Part shown: piece after piece, positions 1 to 9,918 of the stretch
How the letters are laid out: every line of letters starts with the position of its first letter
Position numbering within the stretch: position 1 is the first letter of the stretch
Assembly: GCF_000090795.2 (NCBI RefSeq)
Contig: NW_003546301.1
Location: 62,001-126,000, forward strand
From: Amphimedon queenslandica
Lineage: Eukaryota > Porifera > Demospongiae > Haplosclerida > Niphatidae
Length of the DNA stretch: 64,000 bases
Direction: 5' to 3'
The notes under the pieces: model-generated
Seen by the model: only the letters and a program-made list of their open reading frames with translations
What the model was told of the DNA's origin: nothing
The model's database searches: none
Program-made: the position numbers and the translations under genes

Positions 1-455
1 TGTAATGGAATGTGAAATTGTAACTGGCATTCTAAATTGACCCAGAGTTGGAATTGGGTGTATTAATTCGTAGTGGGATTCAAATGATTGTCTTAAAATA
101 GCACAAATTACATGTGCATTTTGATAGCTGTACAACATTAGGACAAAATTATATTTTGTCAATATTCTAGCTGCATGGTATGATATGATTGCATGTTTTA
201 CAATTCAAATGCCCTAGGTTTATTTTAGTGAGTATGAATTTTGTGAATTAATCAATTTTAGCTATAATTTTGTTCTGAAATGACAAGAAAATTGCCAAAA
301 ATTTTTATCTCTAAGACAAATTTTGGCATTGACAATTACACAGGAAAGGGTACAATAATTTAGCCATGCAATTTTAATTCATGCCTAATTGCCCACATAA
401 ATTCGAGATATGTATACCAAAAGCAGTATTAAATTGAACTAATTTTTTTACTTAG
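1..455 (+). other. Intron sequence of the first gene
   Basis: AT-rich sequence with no open frame worth reporting. It ends in the acceptor used by the exon starting at 456. No repeat or RNA gene recognised. Confidence 0.5.
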
Positions 456-1870
456 GTAAATGTTTTGAAGGATTTTTGACTGCATTTGATGCAAACATTT
501 CACATCAGACAGTTTTTGTGGATAACGGCAGTGTACATGTTGAAGAAGTTCAATCATTCCTTTATGATAACCAAGTTCTACCGCTGACCACGTCTTACCA
601 ACTGACAAAAGATAACATCACATATGTCGTATCTAAAAATACTATTTTGATGATTAACTCGACTAGGTATAAGCCTATAGAGTTAACGTGCAATCCACTC
701 TCAATTACATTTGGACCAGAGTCACTCAATCAGACTATAATCTATGGTCTCTGTCCTGGAGTTATATTTCGCATAGAACTTTCGCCTTCACATCCTCCTA
801 CTCCTCAGTACTTTCATTTGAGACAGATGTCAATGAATTTCAATGGTACGATTATGTTTGATAGCCATAATGCTCTACACTTTTTGACCGGTATTGGGAG
901 TTTTTTGTACATCAAAATTATTCGGTCGGGTGAATCGGCAGAATTGGACGTTCCTTCGTGCAGGTTTGTAACGAACATTAAAATTGTTTCAGGAAATTTC
1001 ATGGCTATATTTTGTGCCGACAGCCATGAAAACTCTTCTATTATTACCTCGGTTCATTTTCGAAACCTTTCGATAGAGAATTATGTCAGCGTACATCTTG
1101 ATGAACCAATAGAACGTGACATTTTAACTGTCAATTCACTGGACAATATCGTATTATTGACAGACAGCTTTTCTCTTCACATCATTGATAGAGTTAATGG
1201 AAACTATAAACTCCTTGATACAAAAGGCAGCACTAAGATTGCTGATACGACAATACTTAGTTCAAAGCGGGCATACTACATTACATCAAGCCTTGCAATG
1301 TTTTCTCCTAATGATGTTCTGAATGGAATCGGACCTTCATCTCAAGCAAACATTCAAGCCTGCGGTCCTCCGACCTGTGCTCCTTCCCTCGGTACTATAG
1401 ATAATAAAGGGATTGTGTATTCAAGAACTGAAACATCGATTGAGTTGAGGGATGATGATGGTGACTGTCATGTGGTAATTCCTCTCAAAATTAAAGCGAA
1501 GTTTTATGTACACAATTTAACGTTACACTCCACAGAACAAGCATCTCCTAGCTCCTCAACTGGACAAGTGCCTCATGAAATTGTTATACCAGTTATTGTT
1601 TTTGTGGTACTAAGTGGTATTGCCCTTTTTGTAGGCACTGTCATTGCTGTGTCAGTGAAAAAAAGTCAAAGCCGAAAGAGAACTTCATTTTCCATTGCTC
1701 AAGAAAGTGTTCAAGATAATGGGCAGCCTGGGAAAGGTATACAGGAAAGTGGGGAATGTATACAAGAACAAGGGCAGTCTGCTCAAGAGTGTTCTGGCAC
1801 GCAAGAAAGTACGACCCTACCAAACTACCCAGTACAGCAAGGAACCCCCTGTAGCTCCCAAAAATCATGA
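456..1870 (+). CDS. Last exon of a type I membrane protein (5' part outside window)
   Basis: This is a long 3' terminal exon. A splice acceptor (TTACTTAG) ends at 455 and the frame opens at once (KCFEGFLTAF...), so the true start lies to the left and 1-455 reads as intron. The roughly 360-residue extracellular part has many N-glycosylation sequons (NIS, NGS, NIT, NST, NQT, NGT, NSS) and no domain I recognise; it looks beta-rich, perhaps propeller-like. One transmembrane helix (IVIPVIVFVVLSGIALFVGT) precedes a basic stop-transfer stretch (KKSQSRKR) and a Gln/Ser-rich tail of about 70 residues with repeated QES/QE motifs. The fold suggests a cell-surface receptor or adhesion protein; ligand and function are unknown. 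A polyadenylation signal AATAAA at 2130-2135 would carry its 3' UTR across the last DHFR exon on the other strand. Confidence 0.75.
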
Positions 1871-1907
1871 TTCTACTCAAGAAATCAAACAAAGTTTAGA
1901 GTTATTG

Positions 1908-1913
1908 TTTATT
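1908..1913 (-). terminator. Polyadenylation signal of DHFR
   Basis: AATAAA on the minus strand, 11 bases past the DHFR stop codon. Cleavage 10-30 bases further would fall just short of the plus-strand stop at 1870. Confidence 0.6.
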
Positions 1914-1924
1914 AGTAATGTTAA

Positions 1925-3673
1925 TCAACTTTTCTTCATTTTTTGGTACACAAAAAATTGATATTTAACTCCATTCTCTTCGATGACTCCTTTTGGAACT
2001 TTTTCATCGGGATCACTATAATGATTAATTATTATTGATTATTATGATTATTACATGTATGTTTGTAAGTAATTTATAGCTGAATTTTATCAGCAAAATC
2101 ATTCTTACTATCTGTCTTTATAATGACTTAATAAAAGTTAGAGGTACAAAATTTAATGAGGGTGTGAATTTCATTCAGTAAGCAGGCTGATGTAGCTTAC
2201 AGTAATTGCACACTTACTCTATTAGCTTGAAAGAGTCGTCAAGTCCTGGCCAAAATGTGTCTGACGGAAATTCTCCCATGACATCAGTAAAGTATACTTT
2301 ATCAGTCAGTGGAGAGGATAAAGCTTCCTAAACAAATAAGACAATTTAAAACAACAACTAAATCATTCACACCAGACACAATAATTTGGATAAGTTTTAA
2401 AAGCTTGTGTTCAGCTTGAAACATTAATTCTAACATGTAACTCACTCTATATACTTCAGCTCCTCCTAGTATGATAATATTTTCTATTCTACTTGACAAT
2501 GAAGGAGAATTGACTTCCTCTACAACTGATTTAAGACTAGGGCATACCAAATCCACTTTTGGAAACTCAGAGCTAATAATATCAATAGAAAAAACGTAGA
2601 GTAAAAACCTCACCTTGGGCGACTTGTTAAGACAATATTGAAACAGCCTGGTAAAGGCCTTTTCACAGATTCATATGTTAAACGACCCATCACAGCAGCA
2701 TTCTGTTTGTCTAAAATTTTAAAAATAATTTATGATGTTTAGTAAATACACATTACTTGGGTCTTTAGTACTTTTTATGAGCTGAAACATAACTTTCCGA
2801 TCAGTCCTAGATAATCATAATCATTAAGTTTGTGCAGAAAATGCCAGTAAGTTTTAAAACTTTGCTCAATAACATAAAAACAACTGACTAAATTAAATAA
2901 AAGTTGATTATTGTGTAGCTAGAAATTTCTGTAGCCTAGTAAAAAATTTCTTTTTTGCAGATATTATATTACAAATGTACTTTGCCTGCCATCGCTTAAT
3001 ATAGAAGTAAAATCTTCCAGTTTTTAGGATTATTGCGTGTTCTCAAAATGAACAAAAATTTTGAATTGCATGGCTATCTTTATCATGGCTCCCATAGTAA
3101 GGATGAATTCATAAAAGAGGAAAACTTCAGTCTGCCTGTCACCCAAAATCTGTCATTTTCCTCCAGTTAAGAGGTGCGTGTTAATTACGTTTGTTGCACA
3201 AACCCATTGCTTGAGACCCAATATCAAGAGTAGATAATAATTAGAGGAGAGTGTCCAACTGGCTATAAGGTCTGCTTCATCACGGCGTAGAATTGAAGAG
3301 TCACATTCAGGATATTTTCAGTATTTTTGAGTAGTTATTCAAAATTAACTAGCAATAACTACTCAAACTCAATGAAAATACGGAAATATCCTGAATGTGA
3401 CTCTTCAATTTTATGCCGTGATGAAGCAGGGGGTATTGCACAGTAGGACACTCTCCTCTAATTATTATCTACTCTTGCCAATATCCATAAACATCATAAT
3501 CTAATTCATATAATTAATATACAATGCTTTTTATAAATTTATATTTTGCTGTGATAGGTCTTAACAAACCTTATCCTTGGCCATGGCATGTCATTTTTAT
3601 ATGCAATCCCACCATTTCTTTCAGCAGCAACTATATGAATGAACCTCTTCATATCTTGACTTGTATCTTCCAT
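1925..3673 (-). CDS. DHFR: Dihydrofolate reductase
   Basis: Reduces dihydrofolate to tetrahydrofolate with NADPH for thymidylate and purine synthesis. Six exons on the minus strand: 3570-3673, 2757-2806, 2614-2710, 2446-2572, 2218-2327, 1925-2015; all have GT-AG borders and sum to 192 codons, close to the 187 of vertebrate DHFR. Exon 1 gives IHIVAAERNGGIAYKNDMPW (active-site Trp and NADPH-binding region). The VMGRLTYESVKRPLPG block matches the family's IMGxxTWxSIPxxxRPLxxR; IILGGAEVYR is the GG-x-xY block; the end, GVKYQFFVYQK, matches the usual YKFEVYEK. Start taken at 3673 (MEDTSQDM); the Met at 3652 is an alternative. Intron 1 holds a 253-bp MITE. The gene is head to head with the DH-PH-MORN gene (88 bp between ATGs) and convergent with the first gene. 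Confidence 0.95.
2130..2135 (+). terminator. Polyadenylation signal of the first gene
   Basis: AATAAA 260 bases past the stop at 1870, inside DHFR intron 5 on the opposite strand. It is the only canonical signal I see downstream of that stop. Confidence 0.5.
3225..3477. mobile_element. 253-bp palindromic MITE, copy 1 (DHFR intron 1)
   Basis: Near-perfect inverted repeat: the left arm starts CAAGAGTAGATAATAATTAG and the right arm is its complement ending CTACTCTTG. It is flanked by a perfect 7-bp direct repeat CCAATAT (3218-3224 and 3478-3484), a target-site duplication. No coding capacity. A second copy of the same length lies at 48011-48263. Confidence 0.9.
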
Positions 3674-3761
3674 ATTGTTACCAAGGAGAAGGGAGGGATA
3701 TTGACTGGGAGGTGCTAAACAATTGACCAAACCTATTTTCAATTTTGCTAAGAGGGCAGCA
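3674..3761. promoter_or_regulatory. Shared bidirectional promoter, DHFR / DH-PH-MORN gene
   Basis: Only 88 bp separate the two start codons, so both 5' UTRs and core promoters must fit here or overlap the genes. No TATA box is evident. Inferred from layout only. Confidence 0.5.
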
Positions 3762-6700
3762 ATGGCTGATGAGTCTCCTCGTCCACTACGACCTCCCATT
3801 AATCTCAAAGCTAGAATACAGAAGTATCAACATGCAACTGGTACAGATCCTTCCACTGATGTTACTGGCGGAACCGAGGAGGCATCACAGTCAAAGACAT
3901 TCAATGATTTAAGAAGTATGACTCTAGTTGGTGAAGATGGCTGGGTAATGGCGTCTGACGGGCGATCAAAGCGAGAAATATCTCCTATTCTCCCACCCAA
4001 ACCTCCCTCACGAAAGAAGAAGATAACAGTTGAGCCAACAGACGCGGATCAGTCTTCCTCAGTCAAACCTTCTGTCTCTCCCTCTGCAACCCCACCATCT
4101 TCTATCAAGGGGCAACAGAATAAATCAGATAAATTGAAGTCAACAGATTTATTCATCTTACCTGGTTCTAGTCCTGACACAGCTGCTTCTCATCCTCCTA
4201 GACGGTCTCTCTCCTCTAAAAATGTTCCTCCACGTCCACCACCTCCATCGATGAAGCCAACACGTAGAGTTAATCCAGATGATTCCTTACCTGTTACTAA
4301 TACAACTAGTTACAGCAATACTATTACTGCACCTCCAATCCCAACAGCAAATTCCATTGACACGACAAAGAGACCATCTGATTTTGGTGATGGATCTGTT
4401 CCTAGGGACAGGAAAAGCTCAGGGGCTGATACAAAGAGTTCTGAAGAGACTTCTTCCCTTTCAGATTCAGTAGAAGAAGCTACTACACCAAAACCATCTA
4501 GTAATATGACTATTCCAATGTCTTTGTGATAATTTTATCCTTTTAGTTACACGTCAACCAGCAACTGGAAGCATAAGGTCATCATTCTTTGGTAGGTTTG
4601 GTTCAAGGCCTTCTGTAACCACACCAACTGAAAATGTGAATTTTGAGAATTCAATAGAGCTTGAAGAGTCATTTGATGTAATGTTATGCTTCTCATGTTG
4701 TTTTAGTTATGTTTTCTTTTTGTATGTTAGGTTATACCAGATCGTACTGTTAATCTTGAAGATATGGTCGTTAAAATGAAAGAAAAAGATGCAAAGCTAC
4801 ATGATGCAAATGTAAGTTTCTTTTATGTGTAAAACTGTTGAAACTGTTGTTAGAAACTATTGTTATTGTTAGTTGCTAGTTGGTAATAACATGTATTTAT
4901 AAAGGTGCTACAGCTTATTCACAGTTGTATTGGTTGTTTATGATTTAGATTTATGAAGTAGTACAAGCTGTTGCTCGTGAAGTGCCCCATTGTGCATCCA
5001 CTAGGGACCTTCCTCCTTTTATTTCTGATTTTTCTACTGCACCGAGGGAAAAAGTTCTTCATGAATTGTATACCACGGAATACAATTACGTAAAGCAACT
5101 TGAGATGGTGGTTGAGGTACAGTATTGTACTAAATGATACTAACATTATTTATGATTACTGTTAGGTTTTCAAGCCCCAGTTAAGTCCATTAATAGGAGA
5201 AGATGCTAGTAAAGTGTTTGCTAATGTTGATGAGTAAGTGTTACCTGGATCCATTTTGCTATCTCTTTGTTTTATTTAGTATCTTAGCATTCAATCGTGG
5301 CCTATTAGCATTATTGCATACTAGATTTAAGGATTGGGATCCTGATAAAGAATGCATTGGAGATATCTTTCTAGGCATGGTAGATATAATTATTTATTAT
5401 TTGATGTTGGTATTGATTTTTGGTTGACAGTTTACTCAAACTCATAAGAGTATGTATGCTATATACTGCAGCAATTATGATAATGCTGAAGCAGTTGTCC
5501 TAAAGTTGCGTAAAAGAAAAGATGTTGAGAGCCAATTATTAGTAAGTTAATCTACGTTAGTATCTCTGTCACTAGTATCCTTTCTTGCTAGGTTTGTCAA
5601 AGTGATCCTCGTGTTCAGGCTGGACTTACACTACCCATGTTTTTAATCACTCCCGTTCAAAGGATTCCCCGTTATATATTACTCATGAAAGTATTATGAC
5701 TATCATACAGTGCGTATTGATATCTTTATTTAAATAGGATTTGATAAAAAGGACTGATAAGGATCATCCTGACTATCATCAGTTGACACAAGCCCTTGAC
5801 AAAATGGTTTGTGAGAATTGCTGCATTGACACTCTGTTTATTTATATTGTAGGGAAAATTGGCTGATTATATTGACCTTCAGATTCAAGAAACACAGTCT
5901 AAAAAAAGATTATTGCAACTCAAAAACAAAGTTCAGGGTCTCTCTGTAAGAATGCATGTGTTTTATTACTACCGTATACATTTGTACATGTAAATTCAGC
6001 AATTTAATTTGGCAATTGGCAATTTGAGAGATTGAAATTGCCTACAGGCGAATTACCACTTATTGATGTACATGTACATGCTTGGTGATGCACATACACG
6101 TATGTGTATGCACAAAAATTAAGTAGCAAAATTTCCAAAATTAAGCACCACCAAATTAAAATGCTATTATTAAATATATGTATTAAATGTATTATTAATG
6201 TGTTGTAGGATTTAGAACAACCTAATCGCTCACTAGTCAAAGAAGGACAAGTATATCTTCAGAATATCAAAAAACTTTATCAGGTTTAAACTATTATATG
6301 TCTTATGCATAAAATTATTTAAAATGATATAGTGCATTCTATTTAATGATGTGCTTGTGTTTGCACTGGGGGACCGTAGACAGAGCACCGTTGAACTTGA
6401 ACTTAGTCTGGAAGCATTGTGGGTTGAAGATCTCGAAGACAGGGACCCACAAACAAGTATTTTTATAGTCAAGACACATATTCTGTCACTTACTAAAATT
6501 GCTGTATGTGTAGGTAGTGAAGATGCTATTGAAATTTATACTCCTCAACGACCATACAGAATATATGTGAGAAGCAACTCTGAGAAAAAACTGTGGCTAC
6601 CTAAAATTAGGGAAACAATTCATCAGCATTTGTTAGCTGCCAGTCAGTTGCATGATACTGATTCAAGTAAGTTTAAGTTTTGTAGCATAATTTTTACAAA

Positions 6701-8643
6701 AGATAACATACTGGTATTTGTATAATAGCTTCTCGCAGAGCCAACTTTGTTTATCAAGACCAAAGGTCATACAATGGTGACTTCAATGATGCTTTGGTAT
6801 GAGATAATTTGTAGCAATAAATTTTTTACCTGTTTACTAATTAGCGTCATGGAAAAGGAACAATGCTGTGGCCTAATCACTCGCAGTACATTGTGAGTTT
6901 GTTTCTTTGTCTGTTCTTGCAAGTTTTGCCTTTATGTTTTAGGGTGACTGGATTGAGGATGAAAGGTGTGGCAAAGGTGAATTTCGATACAATACCGGGG
7001 ATAAGTATGAGGGACAATGGAAAGAAGACAAACAAAGTCAGTGAAATAATAATGACAAAGTAGTTGTTAAAATACAGTATACATGTAGATGGTGAAGGGT
7101 CTCTTGAATATTCTACTGGTGATGTATACACAGGCTCATGGAAAGATGGATTAAGACAAGGAAAAGTATGCAATGATTATTACCTCCTTTCCAATAACTA
7201 TAAAATAGGGAAAGATACTTTATAGTAATGGAGATTCCTTTCATGGTACATTTACTTCTGGTCATATTGATGGTAGAGGCTCTTTGAAATGCAAGAATGG
7301 TGTTGAATATACTGGGGAATGGAAGACCTCTCATGTAAGTTGTCATTTCTACTTCATGTGTTGATGAAGTGTATTACTTTAGCGTCATGGCAAGGGCACC
7401 CTAACAACATTAACAGGTAATACATACACTGGAGAGTTTCGTCACAATCAGATACACGGCAATGGTAGAATGCAATATAATAATGGAGACAACTATGAAG
7501 GTGGATGGAAGAATGGAATGGTTAGCATTGTTTAGTATTAAAAATTTACCTGCTTAATTTCATGTATAGCGTCAAGGTAATGGTACTTTCACTAGCAAAA
7601 TACTAGGCAGGTATGAAGGTTCTTGGGATAGAGATTTACGTCATGGAAAGGGAATTCTGAAGTATAAAAATGGAGACTTGTATGATGGTTTCTGGGAGCA
7701 TAATAGAGTAATGTGCAATGTTTAATGTATGGTAATAATGGTACATGTACATGTATATAATAGCGTCATGGGAAAGGAACACTAATATTAGTCACTGGTG
7801 AGAGTTATACTGGTGAGTTTCGGAATAACTTGAAAAATGGACAAGGAGAGATGAATTATACTTCAAAAATGAAATACAAAGGACAATGGCTCAATGATTT
7901 GGTAAGTTCACTCTTTTCTTAATTCACAAGCATTGGCGTTAAATTAACTATGATTTGTTTCTGAAAACATAAAAATTGCACAATTTTTAAGTTGTAATTT
8001 TTGTGAACCTCTATATTCATTATGCATACTGTATGTATGTGTATAATACATTCTGTCTATTGTATAGCGCCATGGTACTGGTCAAATGATTTATGAAGAT
8101 GAATCTGTGTATGAAGGGCAATGGGAAGGGGATTTACGGCATGGTGAAGGCAAAATGACTCTAAAAGACGAAATAACTTACTCTGGACAATGGGAACTAG
8201 ATCAACCTTGTGGAAAGGGTGAACTGAATATTCCTGCAGCTAATTATAAATATTCCGGTACATATCATAATAAATACATGCACAGTACTTTTGGTGTAAT
8301 CATTATAGGGGATTGGTTAAATGGAAAAAAAGAAGGTAGAGGTGTTGAGAGTGCAGAATATGGTACATATTCAGGTGGATGGAAAAGTGATATGAAACAT
8401 GGTCATGGAGAAGAGAGAACTATTCTTGGGACAGTTTTCAATGGCCAATGGGAACGCGGAAGGAAACACGGCCAGGGAGATAGAAAGATTGCTTACGGTC
8501 TAGTTGAAACACAGGTTTGTGCTCATTTGAATTTTATAAGCTATTATACTTTTGTTTAGCATTGGAAGAGTGGTCAGTTACAAAATGATCCTCTGAGAAT
8601 GACAGCTGTTGAACTACCGCACTTGTCCCGAGATGATCTTTGA
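3762..8643 (+). CDS. DH-PH-MORN repeat protein (RhoGEF-like)
   Basis: A predicted 1122-residue guanine-nucleotide exchange factor in 23 exons: 3762-4500, 4547-4677, 4731-4811, 4949-5116, 5166-5233, 5280-5379, 5431-5541, 5592-5690, 5738-5806, 5853-5945, 6209-6283, 6333-6456, 6514-6666, 6729-6796, 6845-6892, 6943-7036, 7089-7165, 7209-7334, 7383-7520, 7570-7707, 7764-7901, 8068-8514, 8560-8643. Most introns are 45-60 bp. Residues 1-330 are Pro/Ser-rich and probably disordered, with PxxP motifs. The DH domain (about 345-545) begins VLHELYTTEYNYVKQLEMVV and holds LITPVQRIPRYILLMKDLIK. A PH domain (about 560-665) contains LFNDVLVFAL. From about 690 to 1095 there are a dozen or more MORN repeats (RHGKGT...YTGEF). 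DH-PH-MORN resembles the middle of alsin (ALS2), but the RCC1 and VPS9 domains are absent. Likely acts on a Rho or Rab GTPase at membranes; the target is unknown. Confidence 0.88.
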
Positions 8644-8746
8644 GTGTTCTGTATTATATTGCATTTACTTGTACATGATGTGTGGGTAAAGATTAATATT
8701 GACTCTGTGTGCAATTGTGTGTGTGTGAATTATTATTATTTTGATA

Positions 8747-8752
8747 ATAAAC
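8747..8752 (+). terminator. Polyadenylation signal of the DH-PH-MORN gene
   Basis: AATAAA about 100 bases after the stop codon at 8643. Confidence 0.6.
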
Positions 8753-8830
8753 TATTGAATCTATTAATATAAATCTCACTCACTCACTGTCAAAGTGACT
8801 ACCTAGCATAGACTAACAGTAAATTATTGT

Positions 8831-9613
8831 ATGTGGCAAATCAGAGCAATGTCGGGCATGACAAAAGATATTCCTATTACTCTTGATAGCACTGCTGTTG
8901 GTAATCACATGAAGATAGTAGTCTTTGGATCAAAGCTCAGTGTAGTCACAAGTCAAGATATCAACATTGCCTGGCAAGTGATTCCTTCTGGTAGTGTGGC
9001 ATCATTTCAATATCCTTATGAAACAAATATTGGAGTTTATTACTACTCAGGCTCAAATAAGATTCTAGTGCTATCACAAGTAGCAGCAGCTCCTGGCACT
9101 ACATGGGATTATCTAGCAAAATCAAGTGATGAGGAAGGAACAATAAAGCTTGACCGTAAGACTATAATAGTGTGAATTGTTAAAATAATATGACATTGTT
9201 TAGAGTCTGTTGGAACACGATCAGATGGTATGTACGCCATTCTTAATCAGAAGCCAGATGCATGGTCAGGGAGACTGGTTAATGTGGGCTTGTACAAAGA
9301 TAGTAAGCTTTTTATGGTAGAGCCGTCAGTTGGTGTTGATACTTATGCTGAAATGACTGTTTCTAACAAACTTTATTTTGCAGTTGTTGTCCACAGTGAT
9401 TCCATTACAAATGGGAAAATGTTTGTTCCTTCATTTGTAAATGTATTTGCTAAGCAGAATAGTGCTAATACCATACTTCCTGAAGTGCTAGAGGCTCAAG
9501 TATCTCAGTTAAAAGAAGTAGATCTCAATCAGTATCCAAATGGTGTCACTGTCACTATAACTCAAGACAGAAGTACACTGAGATTCATTTTTGACATGAA
9601 AGCCACTAAATGA
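8831..9613 (+). CDS. Unrecognised two-exon protein, 244 aa
   Basis: Exons 8831-9155 and 9204-9613 join through a 48-bp GT-AG intron and keep frame. I do not recognise the family. There is no signal peptide or transmembrane segment, so it is probably cytosolic. Sequence is beta-rich with aromatic blocks (IAWQVIPSGSVASFQYPYET, GVYYYSG); two halves of similar size, each ending in hydrophobic strands, suggest a two-lobed beta structure, but this is inference. Start at 8831 (MWQIRAM) is uncertain; the in-frame ATG at 8849 is as likely. It lies 187 bp after the DH-PH-MORN gene on the same strand and converges on the ankyrin-Roc gene. Confidence 0.7.
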
Positions 9614-9918
9614 ACTATTGAGTTTATACTAACAATAACTGAGTTATCTATTAATAACAGTATGTATTGCATCTAGTTTTAAGTAGTTATATAAAGCCTT
9701 TCTTGTCTGTTGAGTTTATTCTTTCAGATCTAATTTCAGTTCAATTCTAGATCTAATTTCAATATAATTTAGCCACTGGCTACTGGTACTTACTAGATAT
9801 ACTTACATATGTGATTACCAGTAAATACACTAATAATGCTGGTTAAATAATTTACAAAGAAAAGGAGAGAAATTAAATTTTCAATAATATAATTATAAAT
9901 GAAATTTCTACTAGGTTC
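9614..9918. other. Convergent intergenic spacer
   Basis: AT-rich 3' flank between two convergent genes. A short direct repeat of GATCTAATTTCA-type sequence occurs near 9727-9765. Nothing else recognised. Confidence 0.4.
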
